NCBI GenBank assembly: GCA_000438155.1
Contig: FR902954.1
Span: forward strand, 1 to 47,906
Source of the DNA: Firmicutes bacterium CAG:95
GTDB taxonomy: Bacteria > Bacillota > Clostridia > Lachnospirales > Lachnospiraceae
DNA length: 47,906 bases
Direction: 5' to 3'
A program made the position numbers and the translations under genes. Position 1 is the first letter of the stretch. Each line of letters begins with the position of its first letter. The notes under the pieces were generated by a model, which saw nothing but the letters and a program-made list of their open reading frames with translations, was not told where the DNA came from and ran no database searches. Of the stretch, positions 1 through 8,611 are shown in pieces.

Positions 1-1
1 C

Positions 2-3000
2 ACGACAGAATCGGATAAGGCAGCAGCTACAGCAGTAAAGGCAGAGACTACGACCGTCAATAACAAGATCAATTATGCGGCATATGTTCCTTCGGTATTT
101 TATAGTGAATTGCAGCAGACCACAACACCAAAGGCAGTTCCGGTAACTTCCCCGTCAACTACGGACCAAAGCACAGATACAGACAGCAGTAACAGTAATG
201 CACTTTCTACGCCACAGCCGGTTGTCAAGACCGGAACCGGAACGGCATATTATGTTGTAACCTTTGAATATATCACTAATAAAGCAGCAGATGACTCCCG
301 AACCATTTACGAAGTTGTCTCCGGAAGTGAAACAGAAATTTCAGGTGATACGACCAACCGTCCTTATGATGTGTATGTCAAGAGTGGCAGTACCGCAGAA
401 GCGGGCACAACGCCTTCCGCATCCGCAGACAGTTCTGCAGATGTGTCTGCTTCTCCGTCTGTAACTCCATCGGCTTCTCCTTCTTCTACACCGGATATCA
501 GAACCGATAAGGTATTCCTTTATGTTGGTCCGGGACAGGGAGATTATAAACTGACGGATCAGGCCGACTTAAGTGATGCAGATAAGAAGAGACAGGCTCC
601 GGTATGGATGGAAGTGCGGAATGCACCGACCTATTTCCGGTTTAACGGAGGATGTGACTGGCTCAAAAACTATGTGTTCCACGCACTTTCCAGTGGAGAT
701 AATGCTAATGAGAATTTCAAGATTCAGGTTCGCACGATCCGGGCAGATGAACTCACCCAGGATATGATCGAAAAAGCAGATCTGGTCTATTTGGAGAGTG
801 GGACAGCACCGTTTGTCCGTTCGGACAGCACGAAGGTGACGCTGGCTTACTTAAGCCAGGATACGCAGACGGTTCAGCGGGACGGAAACAGTATGACGAC
901 CGGCATGACCAGGGAAAATGCATACGGACTCCTGTATCAGGCGGCCGTGAACCTGCTCCCGGTGATTGTGGATTATCAGGCAGTAACCAGAAAGGAGTAC
1001 AAAGATCTGGATTATCAGAAGGTGGCGAAAATGTTCCTGAAGGAGGACCTGGAAAACTTCGTCAACGATGCTCATACGGACAAAAACTGGATGTTTGAGC
1101 ATCTGGGAGATTCCGGTTATCCGGATCGTTCCTACAATGGCAATCATTTCGTCAACCGGAATGTGTATATGGTAAACAGCAGTACCCCGCTTGTAAATGG
1201 GGATTTCCCGAAGGCATTCGATGAGGGAAGTACAGGAAGCGGATTTTCAGAGGTGCTGAACCTGATTCAGTCCGAGAATGCCCTTTTGTCGGAAGACAAC
1301 CGCATTCCGGAAAGCGTCTGCAAAGCAAAGGCAATTGAGTATATCATCAATTATTCGGTTGGATTTATCGCAGAATTTACAGATCTGCACATTATGGAAT
1401 TACAGCCGACCAACAATGACCAGGCGGATCTGAGGGCGGAGAATCCGACCGATAACAGTACGACACTTTACTGGCAGCGCAATGCGACAGGATCGGTTAA
1501 GAAGCAGGTACTGCGCAGCTCCCGCAAGGTGAATGTTCAGGTCACAACGAAGACACCGTCCTCCTTTAACAGTGAATGGGAGGATATCAACCAGAATTAC
1601 AATCTGGTCTTTGTTGGACTGGACGGACAGAAGCTGAATTATGCGGCAGGATTGTGGAGCAGTACCGCATATAATGACTCAAATCTGAACGGAAAGCTGT
1701 ATCATACCGGTGATCAGGCCGGAGGCAGTGACGAACGGTATGATGCATCGGATATTACGAAACGGAAGAAGCAGGAACTGCTTGATTTCATGAAAGCAGG
1801 CTATCCGGTTCTTGTTGAGAATGATTTCTTCAATGGAAAGTCGGCCAAGAATGGAGTTGACCGGATTAATACGAAATACGTGGCAGCGGATACACAGATG
1901 TATGATTTCCTGAAACAGGCCACGACGGATTATGCGGACAGGATCTACACCATCGATGATGTACACAGCAATATTCTGTTCCTGGCACAGCTGAATATCG
2001 ACCATCCGGTAATCCGGGTGACAGACACTGCAGATGTAACCCTTTCGGAAACATTAAACGGAGAATTTTCCGTTTCCTTTGGTTACAGCATCACGAACCA
2101 GAACGGAGGCAGTTACGACGGTGAGTACAGTACGGAACTTTATCTGGATATGAACGGAGATGGAAATTACACGGATGCAGAACGTGTGGACAATGTGTCT
2201 GCGGAGGGAAATGTCATCCGTGCAGCGGCAGACGGTGGGCAGCTGAGTATTCTCTTCACGGAGGATCCCGGATCCCGTGCCATTTCATTCCGGCTCCGTG
2301 TGGTAGATAACGGAAATACGTATCGGAGATCTTCCGTAGAGGGAATCCTTACCGTAGCGGATACCACGAAGGAAAAGATCCGGGTACTGCAGATTGGGGA
2401 ACCGGATACTACATCCCTTTCGAAGCTGTATCAGCAGGAGAATTCTACACTTGGGTATTACCTCAGGGCGGCTGAGAATGGCATGAATGTGAAATTCGAT
2501 ATCGAAACGGTTTCGTCCGCAATGCTGGGAGAGAAGCTTGCAAAGAATCAGGACTATCTGGAGCAGTGGGATCTGCTGATCGTCGGATTCGGCAACGGTT
2601 CGGAGAATATTCAGGCAGGAAGAATCGAAGATTATATTCAGAAGGGACACAGCGTACTGGTTACCGGTAAGGAGGCAACGGACGGAAAGCGTCAGATGAG
2701 CACTGCGCTCCTTGGACAGGATGAAAATCTCAAAACCTATGGAAAACTGGGACGCGATACGGGCTCCCTGTACCGGTATGCAGGACTTGAGGCCGGAATG
2801 TTCGGTGCGCAAAGCAGTCTGAGTGCAGCGGGACTGAATGAGGGAAGCATTTTCAGCTATCCGTTTTCGATTGGTAAGTCGGTAGCACTGGATGGAGGAA
2901 AAAGTTATCAGGCTTACGATTACCTGCTTGATTTAAGCAGCCTTAAGGCACCCTTTGTGACACCGTGGTTTGTATTTTCCCAATCGGGAAACAATACAAA

Positions 3001-3706
3001 TGCCTACGATATTTCGCCGAAGGACGGGGCGAATAATTACTGGCTCTACAGCAGAAGCAATGTGGTCTTTATCGGAAATGATGACTATTCCGGCTTTACG
3101 TATCAGGCAGACAATCAGCAGAATCCGGTCGGAACCGGGCTGCAGGAGAGTCAGATGTTCGTAAATGCCATGATGCTTGCCTATGATGCCGGTGTGCATA
3201 ATATGAAAGTGGATATTGTGGCTGGCTTTGATACGGATGAAGCGAAGGTATCGAGCATCAGTATCCCGTTCGATCAGGAAATCAAGGCACAGAACGGTCT
3301 GCTCGATGAGACCGTGGATGTTTATTTTAAGTTTAAAAACAGCAACCTGACCCGGTCAAATGCGTATACCGTAAACTTCTATTACGAAGACACGGCAGGA
3401 TCGGACACTCTCAATGTGGGAGATGAGGTTGTACAGGTGACGCCGTTTACAAGCAGCCTGTGGACGGTACAGGACAATACCCTTACGGAAGTGGCTGCCT
3501 CCCAGATCAGGCAGGGAAAGGTTTACCGGCTTAAGGCACCGGTGATTGCACTTCAGAATAACACAGCGGCTACGAATGCAAAGATTTATGTGGAAGTGGT
3601 TTCGGCGCTGGAGCGTCCGGATGGTTTGGAAGGCGCAGGAAGTAAAGAGGTTCGTGGATATGATTCCGTGACCTTCACCCGTACACAGCTTTTCCTTCTG
3701 GAGTAA
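2..3706 (+). CDS. Large probable exported DUF5057-like protein (3' part only)
   Basis: The reading frame is open from the first bases of the window to the TAA at 3704-3706, so the N-terminus, including any signal peptide, lies upstream. A TTG at 110 has no ribosome binding site and is not taken as the start. The visible part is about 1,234 residues: a Thr/Ser/Ala/Pro-rich low-complexity stretch near the front (encoded around 400-500), then long beta-rich, Asn/Gly/Asp-rich segments typical of secreted Clostridia proteins. The segment starting KIRVLQIGEPDT (near 2374) resembles what I recall of DUF5057 proteins of Lachnospiraceae; this assignment is from memory. No catalytic motif or sortase signal is seen; it ends FTRTQLFLLE. 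Function unknown; a cell-surface or extracellular role is inferred. Confidence 0.6.
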   Translation, partial: TTESDKAAATAVKAETTTVNNKINYAAYVPSVFYSELQQTTTPKAVPVTSPSTTDQSTDTDSSNSNALSTPQPVVKTGTGTAYYVVTFEYITNKAADDSRTIYEVVSGSETEISGDTTNRPYDVYVKSGSTAEAGTTPSASADSSADVSASPSVTPSASPSSTPDIRTDKVFLYVGPGQGDYKLTDQADLSDADKKRQAPVWMEVRNAPTYFRFNGGCDWLKNYVFHALSSGDNANENFKIQVRTIRADELTQDMIEKADLVYLESGTAPFVRSDSTKVTLAYLSQDTQTVQRDGNSMTTGMTRENAYGLLYQAAVNLLPVIVDYQAVTRKEYKDLDYQKVAKMFLKEDLENFVNDAHTDKNWMFEHLGDSGYPDRSYNGNHFVNRNVYMVNSSTPLVNGDFPKAFDEGSTGSGFSEVLNLIQSENALLSEDNRIPESVCKAKAIEYIINYSVGFIAEFTDLHIMELQPTNNDQADLRAENPTDNSTTLYWQRNATGSVKKQVLRSSRKVNVQVTTKTPSSFNSEWEDINQNYNLVFVGLDGQKLNYAAGLWSSTAYNDSNLNGKLYHTGDQAGGSDERYDASDITKRKKQELLDFMKAGYPVLVENDFFNGKSAKNGVDRINTKYVAADTQMYDFLKQATTDYADRIYTIDDVHSNILFLAQLNIDHPVIRVTDTADVTLSETLNGEFSVSFGYSITNQNGGSYDGEYSTELYLDMNGDGNYTDAERVDNVSAEGNVIRAAADGGQLSILFTEDPGSRAISFRLRVVDNGNTYRRSSVEGILTVADTTKEKIRVLQIGEPDTTSLSKLYQQENSTLGYYLRAAENGMNVKFDIETVSSAMLGEKLAKNQDYLEQWDLLIVGFGNGSENIQAGRIEDYIQKGHSVLVTGKEATDGKRQMSTALLGQDENLKTYGKLGRDTGSLYRYAGLEAGMFGAQSSLSAAGLNEGSIFSYPFSIGKSVALDGGKSYQAYDYLLDLSSLKAPFVTPWFVFSQSGNNTNAYDISPKDGANNYWLYSRSNVVFIGNDDYSGFTYQADNQQNPVGTGLQESQMFVNAMMLAYDAGVHNMKVDIVAGFDTDEAKVSSISIPFDQEIKAQNGLLDETVDVYFKFKNSNLTRSNAYTVNFYYEDTAGSDTLNVGDEVVQVTPFTSSLWTVQDNTLTEVAASQIRQGKVYRLKAPVIALQNNTAATNAKIYVEVVSALERPDGLEGAGSKEVRGYDSVTFTRTQLFLLE

Positions 3707-3776
3707 AGCAGAAATCCCGGCAACTGCCGGTGGAATCCGGAACAGTAAAGTCTTATATATGGAAGAAATTCATCAG

Positions 3777-3815
3777 GCAGAGATTTCCGTTTCGTAAAAT
3801 TTCGGAAATTTCTGC
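3777..3815 (+). other. Inverted repeat between the DUF5057-like gene and topA
   Basis: Two 13-nt arms (3777-3789 and 3803-3815) are complementary at 12 of 13 positions around a 13-nt loop. The structure ends one base before the topA -35 hexamer. The tail after it is only weakly T-rich (CTTTTT a few bases on), so it could be a poor terminator for the upstream gene or an operator. The rest of the 237-nt gap holds a small GC-rich palindrome at about 3719-3732, the topA promoter and an untranslated leader of about 90 nt. No further gene is seen there. Confidence 0.4.
3797..3811 (+). promoter_or_regulatory. CodY-box-like palindrome next to the topA promoter
   Basis: The 15-mer AAATTTCGGAAATTT is a perfect palindrome about G3804. 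It matches the established CodY consensus AATTTTCWGAAAATT at 12 of 15 positions. It lies 4 nt upstream of the topA -35 hexamer and overlaps the right half of the inverted repeat at 3777-3815. Binding by CodY is inferred only; the AT-rich palindrome could also be incidental. Confidence 0.3.
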
Positions 3816-3844
3816 TTGAAACTTTTTCGGAAGTATTGTATAGT
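3816..3844 (+). promoter_or_regulatory. Sigma-A promoter for topA
   Basis: TTGAAA at 3816-3821 and TATAGT at 3839-3844 are separated by exactly 17 bp. Transcription should start near 3851, giving an untranslated leader of about 90 nt before topA. Confidence 0.6.
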
Positions 3845-3943
3845 GTAAAATCGTATATGGTTTAAGACTTTAGCATACAGAAGCGTTCCGGTGATCCAAA
3901 GGATCCGAAGGGATGCAGCTAATTAATAAAAAAGAGGTTTAAA

Positions 3944-6022
3944 ATGGCGAAATATCTGGTAATCGTGGAGTCACCTGCCAAGGTGAAAACTATAAAGAAA
4001 TTTCTGGGAAGCAGTTATGAGGTTGTGGCGAGTAACGGCCATGTACGGGATTTCCCGAAGAGTCAGCTTGGAATTGATGTGGAGCACGATTATGAACCGA
4101 AATATATTACGATTCGTGGCAAGGGCGATATTTTAGCCAATCTGCGTAAGGAAGTCAAGAAGGCAGACAAGATCTATCTCGCAACTGACCCGGACCGTGA
4201 GGGAGAAGCAATTTCATGGCATTTATATTGTGCATTGAAGTTAGAGGACAAGAAGGTATATCGTATCACCTTTAACGAGATCACGAAGAATGCCGTGAAG
4301 GAATCCTTGAAGAATGCACGTGAAATCGACATGAATCTGGTGGATGCCCAGCAGGCAAGACGTATGCTGGACCGCATGGTGGGTTACCGGATTTCCCCAT
4401 TGCTGTGGGCGAAGGTGAAACGTGGCTTAAGCGCAGGACGGGTACAGTCTGTGGCACTTAGGATCATCTGTGACCGGGAAGAAGAAATCAACAGCTTTAT
4501 CCCGGAGGAATACTGGACGCTGGATGCGTCCTTACAGGTAGACTCCGAGAAGAAGCCTCTCGTTGCCAAGTATTATGGAACGAAAGAGGGCAAGGTGAAT
4601 ATTAAGAGTAAGGAACAGATTGAGGAGATCATGAAGGAGTGCAGGGAAGCCTCCTATGAGGTTGCCGAAATCAGAAAGGGAGAGCGAACCAAGAAGTCTC
4701 CGCTTCCGTTTACTACCTCAACCTTACAGCAGGAAGCCAGCAAGGTACTGAACTTCTCGACACAGAAGACCATGCGTCTTGCACAGCAGCTTTATGAAGG
4801 CGTGGAAATCAAAGGCTCCGGAACGGTGGGTGTCATCACCTATCTGCGTACCGATTCGACGAGAATTTCCGAGGAAGCACAGGCTGTGGCAGAAGATTTT
4901 ATCAAAGAACATTACGGAGACCGCTATGCTGCCGGCGGAACAAGAGAGGATCGTAAGGATAATAAGAAAATTCAGGATGCACACGAAGCCATCCGTCCGA
5001 CTTCCCTTACCTTCAGTCCGGTAGTATTAAAGGAATCCTTATCCAGAGACCAGCTGCGCTTATATCAGCTGATTTATAATCGTTTTCTTGCAAGCCAGAT
5101 GACGTCTGCTGTTTATGAGACCACATCGGTAAAGATTGATGCCGGAAAGCACCGCTTTACCGTAGCGGCATCAAAGCTTGTCTTTGACGGCTTTATGAGT
5201 GTTTACATCCAGGAGGATGATAAGGAAGAGACCAATACCTTAACAAAGGGACTCGATGAACGCTCGAAGCTGAAGCTCCTTGAATTTGAGGAGAAGCAGC
5301 ATTTCACACAGCCTGCCCCGCACTATACCGAGGCATCCCTGGTCCGTGCCCTTGAGGAGCTTGGAATTGGACGTCCGAGTACCTATGCACCGACCATTAC
5401 AACGATTCTTGCCAGAAGATATGTTGTGAAGGAAAATAAGAACCTTTATGTAACCGAGCTTGGTGAAGTGGTAAACAACATCATGAAGGAAGCGTTCCCG
5501 AGTATTGTGGACGTGAACTTTACCGCAAATATGGAAATCCTCTTAGACAGCGTGGAAGAAGGAAAGGCGAACTGGAAGACCATTATTTCGAACTTTTATC
5601 CGGATCTGGATGAAGCGGTGAAGATTGCTGAAAAGGAACTTGCCGAGGTTGAGATTAAGGATGAGGTATCCGATCAGGTCTGTGGGCTCTGCGGCAGACA
5701 GATGGTGATTAAATACGGTCCGCATGGCAAATTCCTTGCCTGCCCTGGCTTTCCGGAGTGCCGTAATACCATGCCATACTATGAGAAGATCGGCGTGGCC
5801 TGTCCGAAGTGTGGTAAGGATCTGGTGCAGAAGATGACCCGTAAGGGCAGAAAGTACTATGGCTGTCTTGGCGCACCTGAGTGTGATTTTATGGTATGGC
5901 AGCGGCCATCCGGGGACAAGTGCCCGAAGTGTGGCTCCTTAATGCTTTATAAGGGAAATAAGCTGGCCTGCATGAATGAAAATTGCGGGTATGTAACAAA
6001 GATTGAAAAAAAGGAAGATTAA
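3944..6022 (+). CDS. topA: DNA topoisomerase I (type IA)
   Basis: Relaxes negatively supercoiled DNA by a transient 5'-phosphotyrosine break in one strand. The N-terminal Toprim domain is clear: VIVESPAKVKTIKKFLG at about 7-22 and the acidic TDPDREGE motif at 81-88. The active-site tyrosine is Y300 in YLRTDS (usually YMRTDS in the family). The C-terminus carries three Cys4 zinc-ribbon repeats (from about residue 583), each of the form CxxC...C(x4-5)C. Length, 692 aa, is normal for Bacillota TopA. ATG at 3944 follows AAGAGG. The gene is monocistronic or read on into codY, since no terminator is visible between them. In many Bacillota topA also lies close to codY and the fla/che cluster. Confidence 0.97.
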   Translation: MAKYLVIVESPAKVKTIKKFLGSSYEVVASNGHVRDFPKSQLGIDVEHDYEPKYITIRGKGDILANLRKEVKKADKIYLATDPDREGEAISWHLYCALKLEDKKVYRITFNEITKNAVKESLKNAREIDMNLVDAQQARRMLDRMVGYRISPLLWAKVKRGLSAGRVQSVALRIICDREEEINSFIPEEYWTLDASLQVDSEKKPLVAKYYGTKEGKVNIKSKEQIEEIMKECREASYEVAEIRKGERTKKSPLPFTTSTLQQEASKVLNFSTQKTMRLAQQLYEGVEIKGSGTVGVITYLRTDSTRISEEAQAVAEDFIKEHYGDRYAAGGTREDRKDNKKIQDAHEAIRPTSLTFSPVVLKESLSRDQLRLYQLIYNRFLASQMTSAVYETTSVKIDAGKHRFTVAASKLVFDGFMSVYIQEDDKEETNTLTKGLDERSKLKLLEFEEKQHFTQPAPHYTEASLVRALEELGIGRPSTYAPTITTILARRYVVKENKNLYVTELGEVVNNIMKEAFPSIVDVNFTANMEILLDSVEEGKANWKTIISNFYPDLDEAVKIAEKELAEVEIKDEVSDQVCGLCGRQMVIKYGPHGKFLACPGFPECRNTMPYYEKIGVACPKCGKDLVQKMTRKGRKYYGCLGAPECDFMVWQRPSGDKCPKCGSLMLYKGNKLACMNENCGYVTKIEKKED

Positions 6023-6036
6023 CTCCTTATTGAATA

Positions 6037-6051
6037 TAATTTCTGAAAATT
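6037..6051 (+). promoter_or_regulatory. Candidate CodY box upstream of codY
   Basis: TAATTTCTGAAAATT matches the CodY consensus AATTTTCWGAAAATT at 13 of 15 positions. A second, weaker site (AATTATTCAAAAATT, 11 of 15) lies at 6067-6081. Both are upstream of the codY -35 hexamer (6094). Autoregulation of codY is known in some Bacillota; here it is inferred from sequence only. Confidence 0.45.
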
Positions 6052-6093
6052 TTAGCAGTAGTATAAAATTATTCAAAAATTCACGCATTATCA

Positions 6094-6122
6094 TTGTAAA
6101 TAAAGATCAATTGTGTTATACT
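6094..6122 (+). promoter_or_regulatory. Sigma-A promoter for codY
   Basis: TTGTAA at 6094-6099 and TATACT at 6117-6122 with a 17-bp spacer. The predicted start near 6129 leaves a leader of about 50 nt before the ATG at 6181. Confidence 0.6.
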
Positions 6123-6180
6123 GTGTTCAACAGGTGTTAAATAGTGATGCCTGTATCTGGTTACGGGGAAGGCGTGAATT

Positions 6181-6966
6181 ATGAGTAGTGTACAGTTATT
6201 AGATAAGACAAGAAAGATCGGAAAGCTTCTTCATAACAACAATTCGAGCAAGGTTGTATTCAACGATATCTGCTCCGTGTTGTGTGAGATTCTTGATTCC
6301 AATGTACTGGTGATCAGCAAGAAGGGCAAGGTATTGGGCGTTGGTGACTGTGAGGGTGTAGAATCTATCACAGAACTGATTGTTGATCAGGTAGGCGGCT
6401 TTATAGATGGTATGCTGAATGAACGTCTTCTGGCAGTTCTTTCCACGAAGGAAAATGTGAACCTTGAAACACTGGGCTTTGAGGATGAAAATGTCCGTAA
6501 GTTTCAGGCCATCATTACCCCTATCGAGATTGCAGGCGAACGTCTTGGCACCCTGTTTATTTACAAGTGTGATCAGCAGTATGATATAGACGATATTATC
6601 CTTTGTGAATATGGAACTACGGTAGTCGGACTTGAAATGCTGCGTGCTGTAAACGAAGAGAGTGCAGAAGAGTCCAGAAAGCTTGCCGTGATTAAATCAG
6701 CAATCAATACACTTTCCTATTCCGAGATGGAAGCAGTAGTGCATATTTTTGAAGAGCTCGACGGCATGGAAGGAATCCTTGTTGCCAGCAAAATTGCAGA
6801 CCGTGTCGGAATTACACGTTCTGTCATTGTAAATGCACTTCGCAAGTTTGAAAGTGCAGGTGTCATTGAATCCAGATCTTCCGGAATGAAGGGAACCTAT
6901 ATCAAGGTGCTGAATGATATGGTTTTTGATGAAGTTGAGAAATTAAAGCGTGAGAATATGCATTAA
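6181..6966 (+). CDS. codY: GTP/branched-chain amino acid-sensing transcriptional repressor CodY
   Basis: Global regulator that represses nitrogen, amino-acid and often motility genes when GTP and isoleucine/valine are abundant. The 261-aa length fits the family (about 259). The N-terminal half is the ligand-binding GAF domain, starting with LLDKTRKIGKLLHNN. The C-terminal winged helix-turn-helix is very conserved: ASKIADRVGITRSVIVNALR (about residues 201-220) followed by KFESAGVIESRS. It has its own promoter and terminator between topA and flgB. In Bacillus subtilis codY also lies immediately upstream of flgB, and CodY represses the fla/che promoter, so control of the adjacent cluster is a reasonable inference. 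I do not see a strong CodY box at the flgB promoter itself. Confidence 0.97.
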   Translation: MSSVQLLDKTRKIGKLLHNNNSSKVVFNDICSVLCEILDSNVLVISKKGKVLGVGDCEGVESITELIVDQVGGFIDGMLNERLLAVLSTKENVNLETLGFEDENVRKFQAIITPIEIAGERLGTLFIYKCDQQYDIDDIILCEYGTTVVGLEMLRAVNEESAEESRKLAVIKSAINTLSYSEMEAVVHIFEELDGMEGILVASKIADRVGITRSVIVNALRKFESAGVIESRSSGMKGTYIKVLNDMVFDEVEKLKRENMH

Positions 6967-7032
6967 TGCTTCGGCATAATGGAACACAGACGGAATACAG
7001 GAACTAAAGGATTAGTTTTACAAGGGATTAAA

Positions 7033-7070
7033 GGGATTTAGGAAGCGGGCTTCGTAGATCCCATTTTTAT
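7033..7070 (+). terminator. Rho-independent terminator of codY
   Basis: Arms 7033-7045 and 7050-7062 pair at 12 of 13 positions (one G-G mismatch, one T-G wobble) around the loop CGGG. ATTTTTATT follows directly. This isolates codY from the flagellar operon. The stretch 6967-7366 (400 nt without a gene) holds this terminator, a structured repeat (7092-7275) and the flgB promoter. Confidence 0.8.
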
Positions 7071-7091
7071 TGAATCAGGAGCAATCAGGAC

Positions 7092-7275
7092 GTTACAGTT
7101 CACACAGCAGCCAGACACTTGCTGTCAGGCTGCGTAAGAACATGATTCAGGAGTGAGCAGGCTCCTTTTGCGAAGCAAAACTTTAAATGAGCCTGCGAAT
7201 CGTTACTTGCCATGCATCCAGAGAAGCTGCCAGTGGCAGGTTTGATGGTGGAACGAGGTACGAGTGAGCAGTAAC
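7092..7275 (+). repeat. Structured intergenic repeat, copy D (longest form)
   Basis: Bounded by GTTACAGTTCACAC on the left and, on the right, a sequence whose reverse complement is GTTACTGCTCACTC (11 of 14 the same). Flanking 9-mers AATCAGGAC (7083-7091) and AATTGGGAC (7276-7284) agree at 7 positions and abut the ends exactly. Inside: hairpin GCAGCC/GGCTGC (7107-7112, 7128-7133) with CACTTGCTG in its loop; a conserved box CGTAAGAACATGATTC (7133-7148); a two-part hairpin GCAGGCTC/GAGCCTGC (7157-7164, 7189-7196) enclosing TTTTGC-GAA-GCAAAA; and a palindrome CTGCCAGTGGCAG (7227-7239). Shares this plan with the copies at 35948-36080 and 39937-40069. It ends 40 bp before the flgB -35 hexamer. Function unknown. 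Confidence 0.65.
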
Positions 7276-7315
7276 AATTGGGACATAGGTACTAGGCATG
7301 GAATTTAAAAAAATC

Positions 7316-7344
7316 TTGTGTTTTTGGCTGATTATTTCTATAAT
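7316..7344 (+). promoter_or_regulatory. Sigma-A promoter of the fla/che operon
   Basis: TTGTGT at 7316-7321 and a perfect TATAAT at 7339-7344 with a 17-bp spacer. The predicted start (about 7351) falls in the ribosome binding site AGGGAGGAAA (7350-7359), so the leader is only about 16 nt. Control is therefore likely at transcription initiation rather than through a leader RNA. Confidence 0.75.
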
Positions 7345-7366
7345 GTAACAAGGGAGGAAATACCTG

Positions 7367-7756
7367 ATGATTAATTCAAATGTTTTTGATTATATTAATG
7401 TAATGGGAAAGACGGCAGATGCATCCTGGAAGAGAAATGAAATTCTCTCCAATAATATTGCCAATGTAGATACTCCACGATATAAGAGACAGGATATTAA
7501 TTTTGAAGCCCAGCTCCGGCAGGCTCTTGGAAACAGCCGGTATGAATCGGTGGATGACAAGGTATCTTCTTTAAATGTCGGAGATCTGCAGGCACGTGTT
7601 TATACTGATGCGGCGAACTTCTCATATCGTCTTGATGGCAACAACGTGGATATTGATACGGAGAATGTGGAGCTGGCCTCCAACCAGATCAAATATAATG
7701 GTCTGATCAACAGTATTAATCAGGAATTTGCCAATCTGAAAATGGTTATGAAATAG
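7367..7756 (+). CDS. flgB: Flagellar basal-body rod protein FlgB
   Basis: First gene of the motility operon; FlgB is one of the proximal rod subunits exported through the flagellar type III apparatus. The rod-family signature ILSNNIANVDTPRYKRQD sits at about residues 26-43. Length, 129 aa, is usual for FlgB. ATG at 7367 follows AGGGAGG. Only 13 nt separate it from flgC. Confidence 0.96.
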   Translation: MINSNVFDYINVMGKTADASWKRNEILSNNIANVDTPRYKRQDINFEAQLRQALGNSRYESVDDKVSSLNVGDLQARVYTDAANFSYRLDGNNVDIDTENVELASNQIKYNGLINSINQEFANLKMVMK

Positions 7757-7769
7757 GAGGAATACATAG

Positions 7770-8219
7770 ATGAGCATCTTTACTTCCTTTAATGTAAATG
7801 CGTCCGGAATGACAGCGCAGCGTTACCGCATGGATATCATCTCCGAGAACGTGGCGAATATGAATACCACCCGTACCGAGGATGGAACACCTTACCGCCG
7901 TAAGGTAGTAACTTTTGAGGAGAAGGGACCGAAGCAGGGAACCTTCAGCAGTATTTTTGGAACTGCGAGCGACCGTTATAAGAATCAGGGGGTTAAGGTA
8001 TCTTCTGTGAAGGAGGACACCTGGACGCAGATGAATATGGTGTATGATCCGTCCCATCCCGATGCAGACGAGAACGGTTATGTGACTTATCCGAACGTCA
8101 ATGTGGTGACCGAAATGACGAACCTTATTGATGCAAGCCGTTCCTACGAGGCGAACGCAACAGCCTTTAATGCAAGTAAGTCCATGGCTGCAAGGGGACT
8201 CGAGATTGCACAGTCTTAA
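7770..8219 (+). CDS. flgC: Flagellar basal-body rod protein FlgC
   Basis: Proximal rod subunit. The N-terminus has the rod/hook signature (SFNVNASGMTAQRYRMDIIS then ENVANMNTT), followed by DGTPYRRKVVTFEE typical of FlgC. The conserved C-terminal helix reads VTEMTNLIDASRSYEANATA. At 149 aa it is full length. ATG at 7770 follows AGGAGG at 7756-7761, which overlaps the flgB stop codon. Confidence 0.97.
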   Translation: MSIFTSFNVNASGMTAQRYRMDIISENVANMNTTRTEDGTPYRRKVVTFEEKGPKQGTFSSIFGTASDRYKNQGVKVSSVKEDTWTQMNMVYDPSHPDADENGYVTYPNVNVVTEMTNLIDASRSYEANATAFNASKSMAARGLEIAQS

Positions 8220-8279
8220 TTCAGAATCCTATTAAGGAAATAAAATAAAATAAAATGAAATGCAGGAGATAACAACATC

Positions 8280-8600
8280 ATGGTAGATATATCCGGTTTT
8301 TATAATATATCTTCTAATGCCATCCGCAAGGCAGCAGAGAGTACATCCATTCAGAATGCCAGTCATTCTACAGGAGAGTTTGAAGGAATGCTTGATAAGG
8401 CAATCGAGAATCTGTCAACAACGAATGCATACCTTTCGGATGCGGAGAATGAGCAGATCAAATGGGCTCTAGGCGAATCTGAAAATACGCATGACCTTAG
8501 TATTGCACTGGGTAAGGCATCGACCGCATTAAGCTATACGGTAGCGGTACGCGACAAGTTTTTAGAAGCATACAAGGAAATTATGCAGATTCAGATTTAA
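8280..8600 (+). CDS. fliE: Flagellar hook-basal body protein FliE
   Basis: Small adaptor joining the MS ring to the rod. At 106 aa it has the expected size, and the C-terminal half (DLSIALGKASTALSYTVAVR) is the conserved FliE segment. ATG at 8280 follows CAGGAGA. The 60-nt gap after flgC is A-rich, with a run of AAATA units. Confidence 0.95.
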   Translation: MVDISGFYNISSNAIRKAAESTSIQNASHSTGEFEGMLDKAIENLSTTNAYLSDAENEQIKWALGESENTHDLSIALGKASTALSYTVAVRDKFLEAYKEIMQIQI

Positions 8601-8611
8601 GGAGTTAGATC

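Noticed and set aside
7021..7366. A small gene between codY and flgB
   Set aside because: No frame with a plausible ribosome binding site is seen; the region is explained by a terminator, a structured repeat and a promoter.
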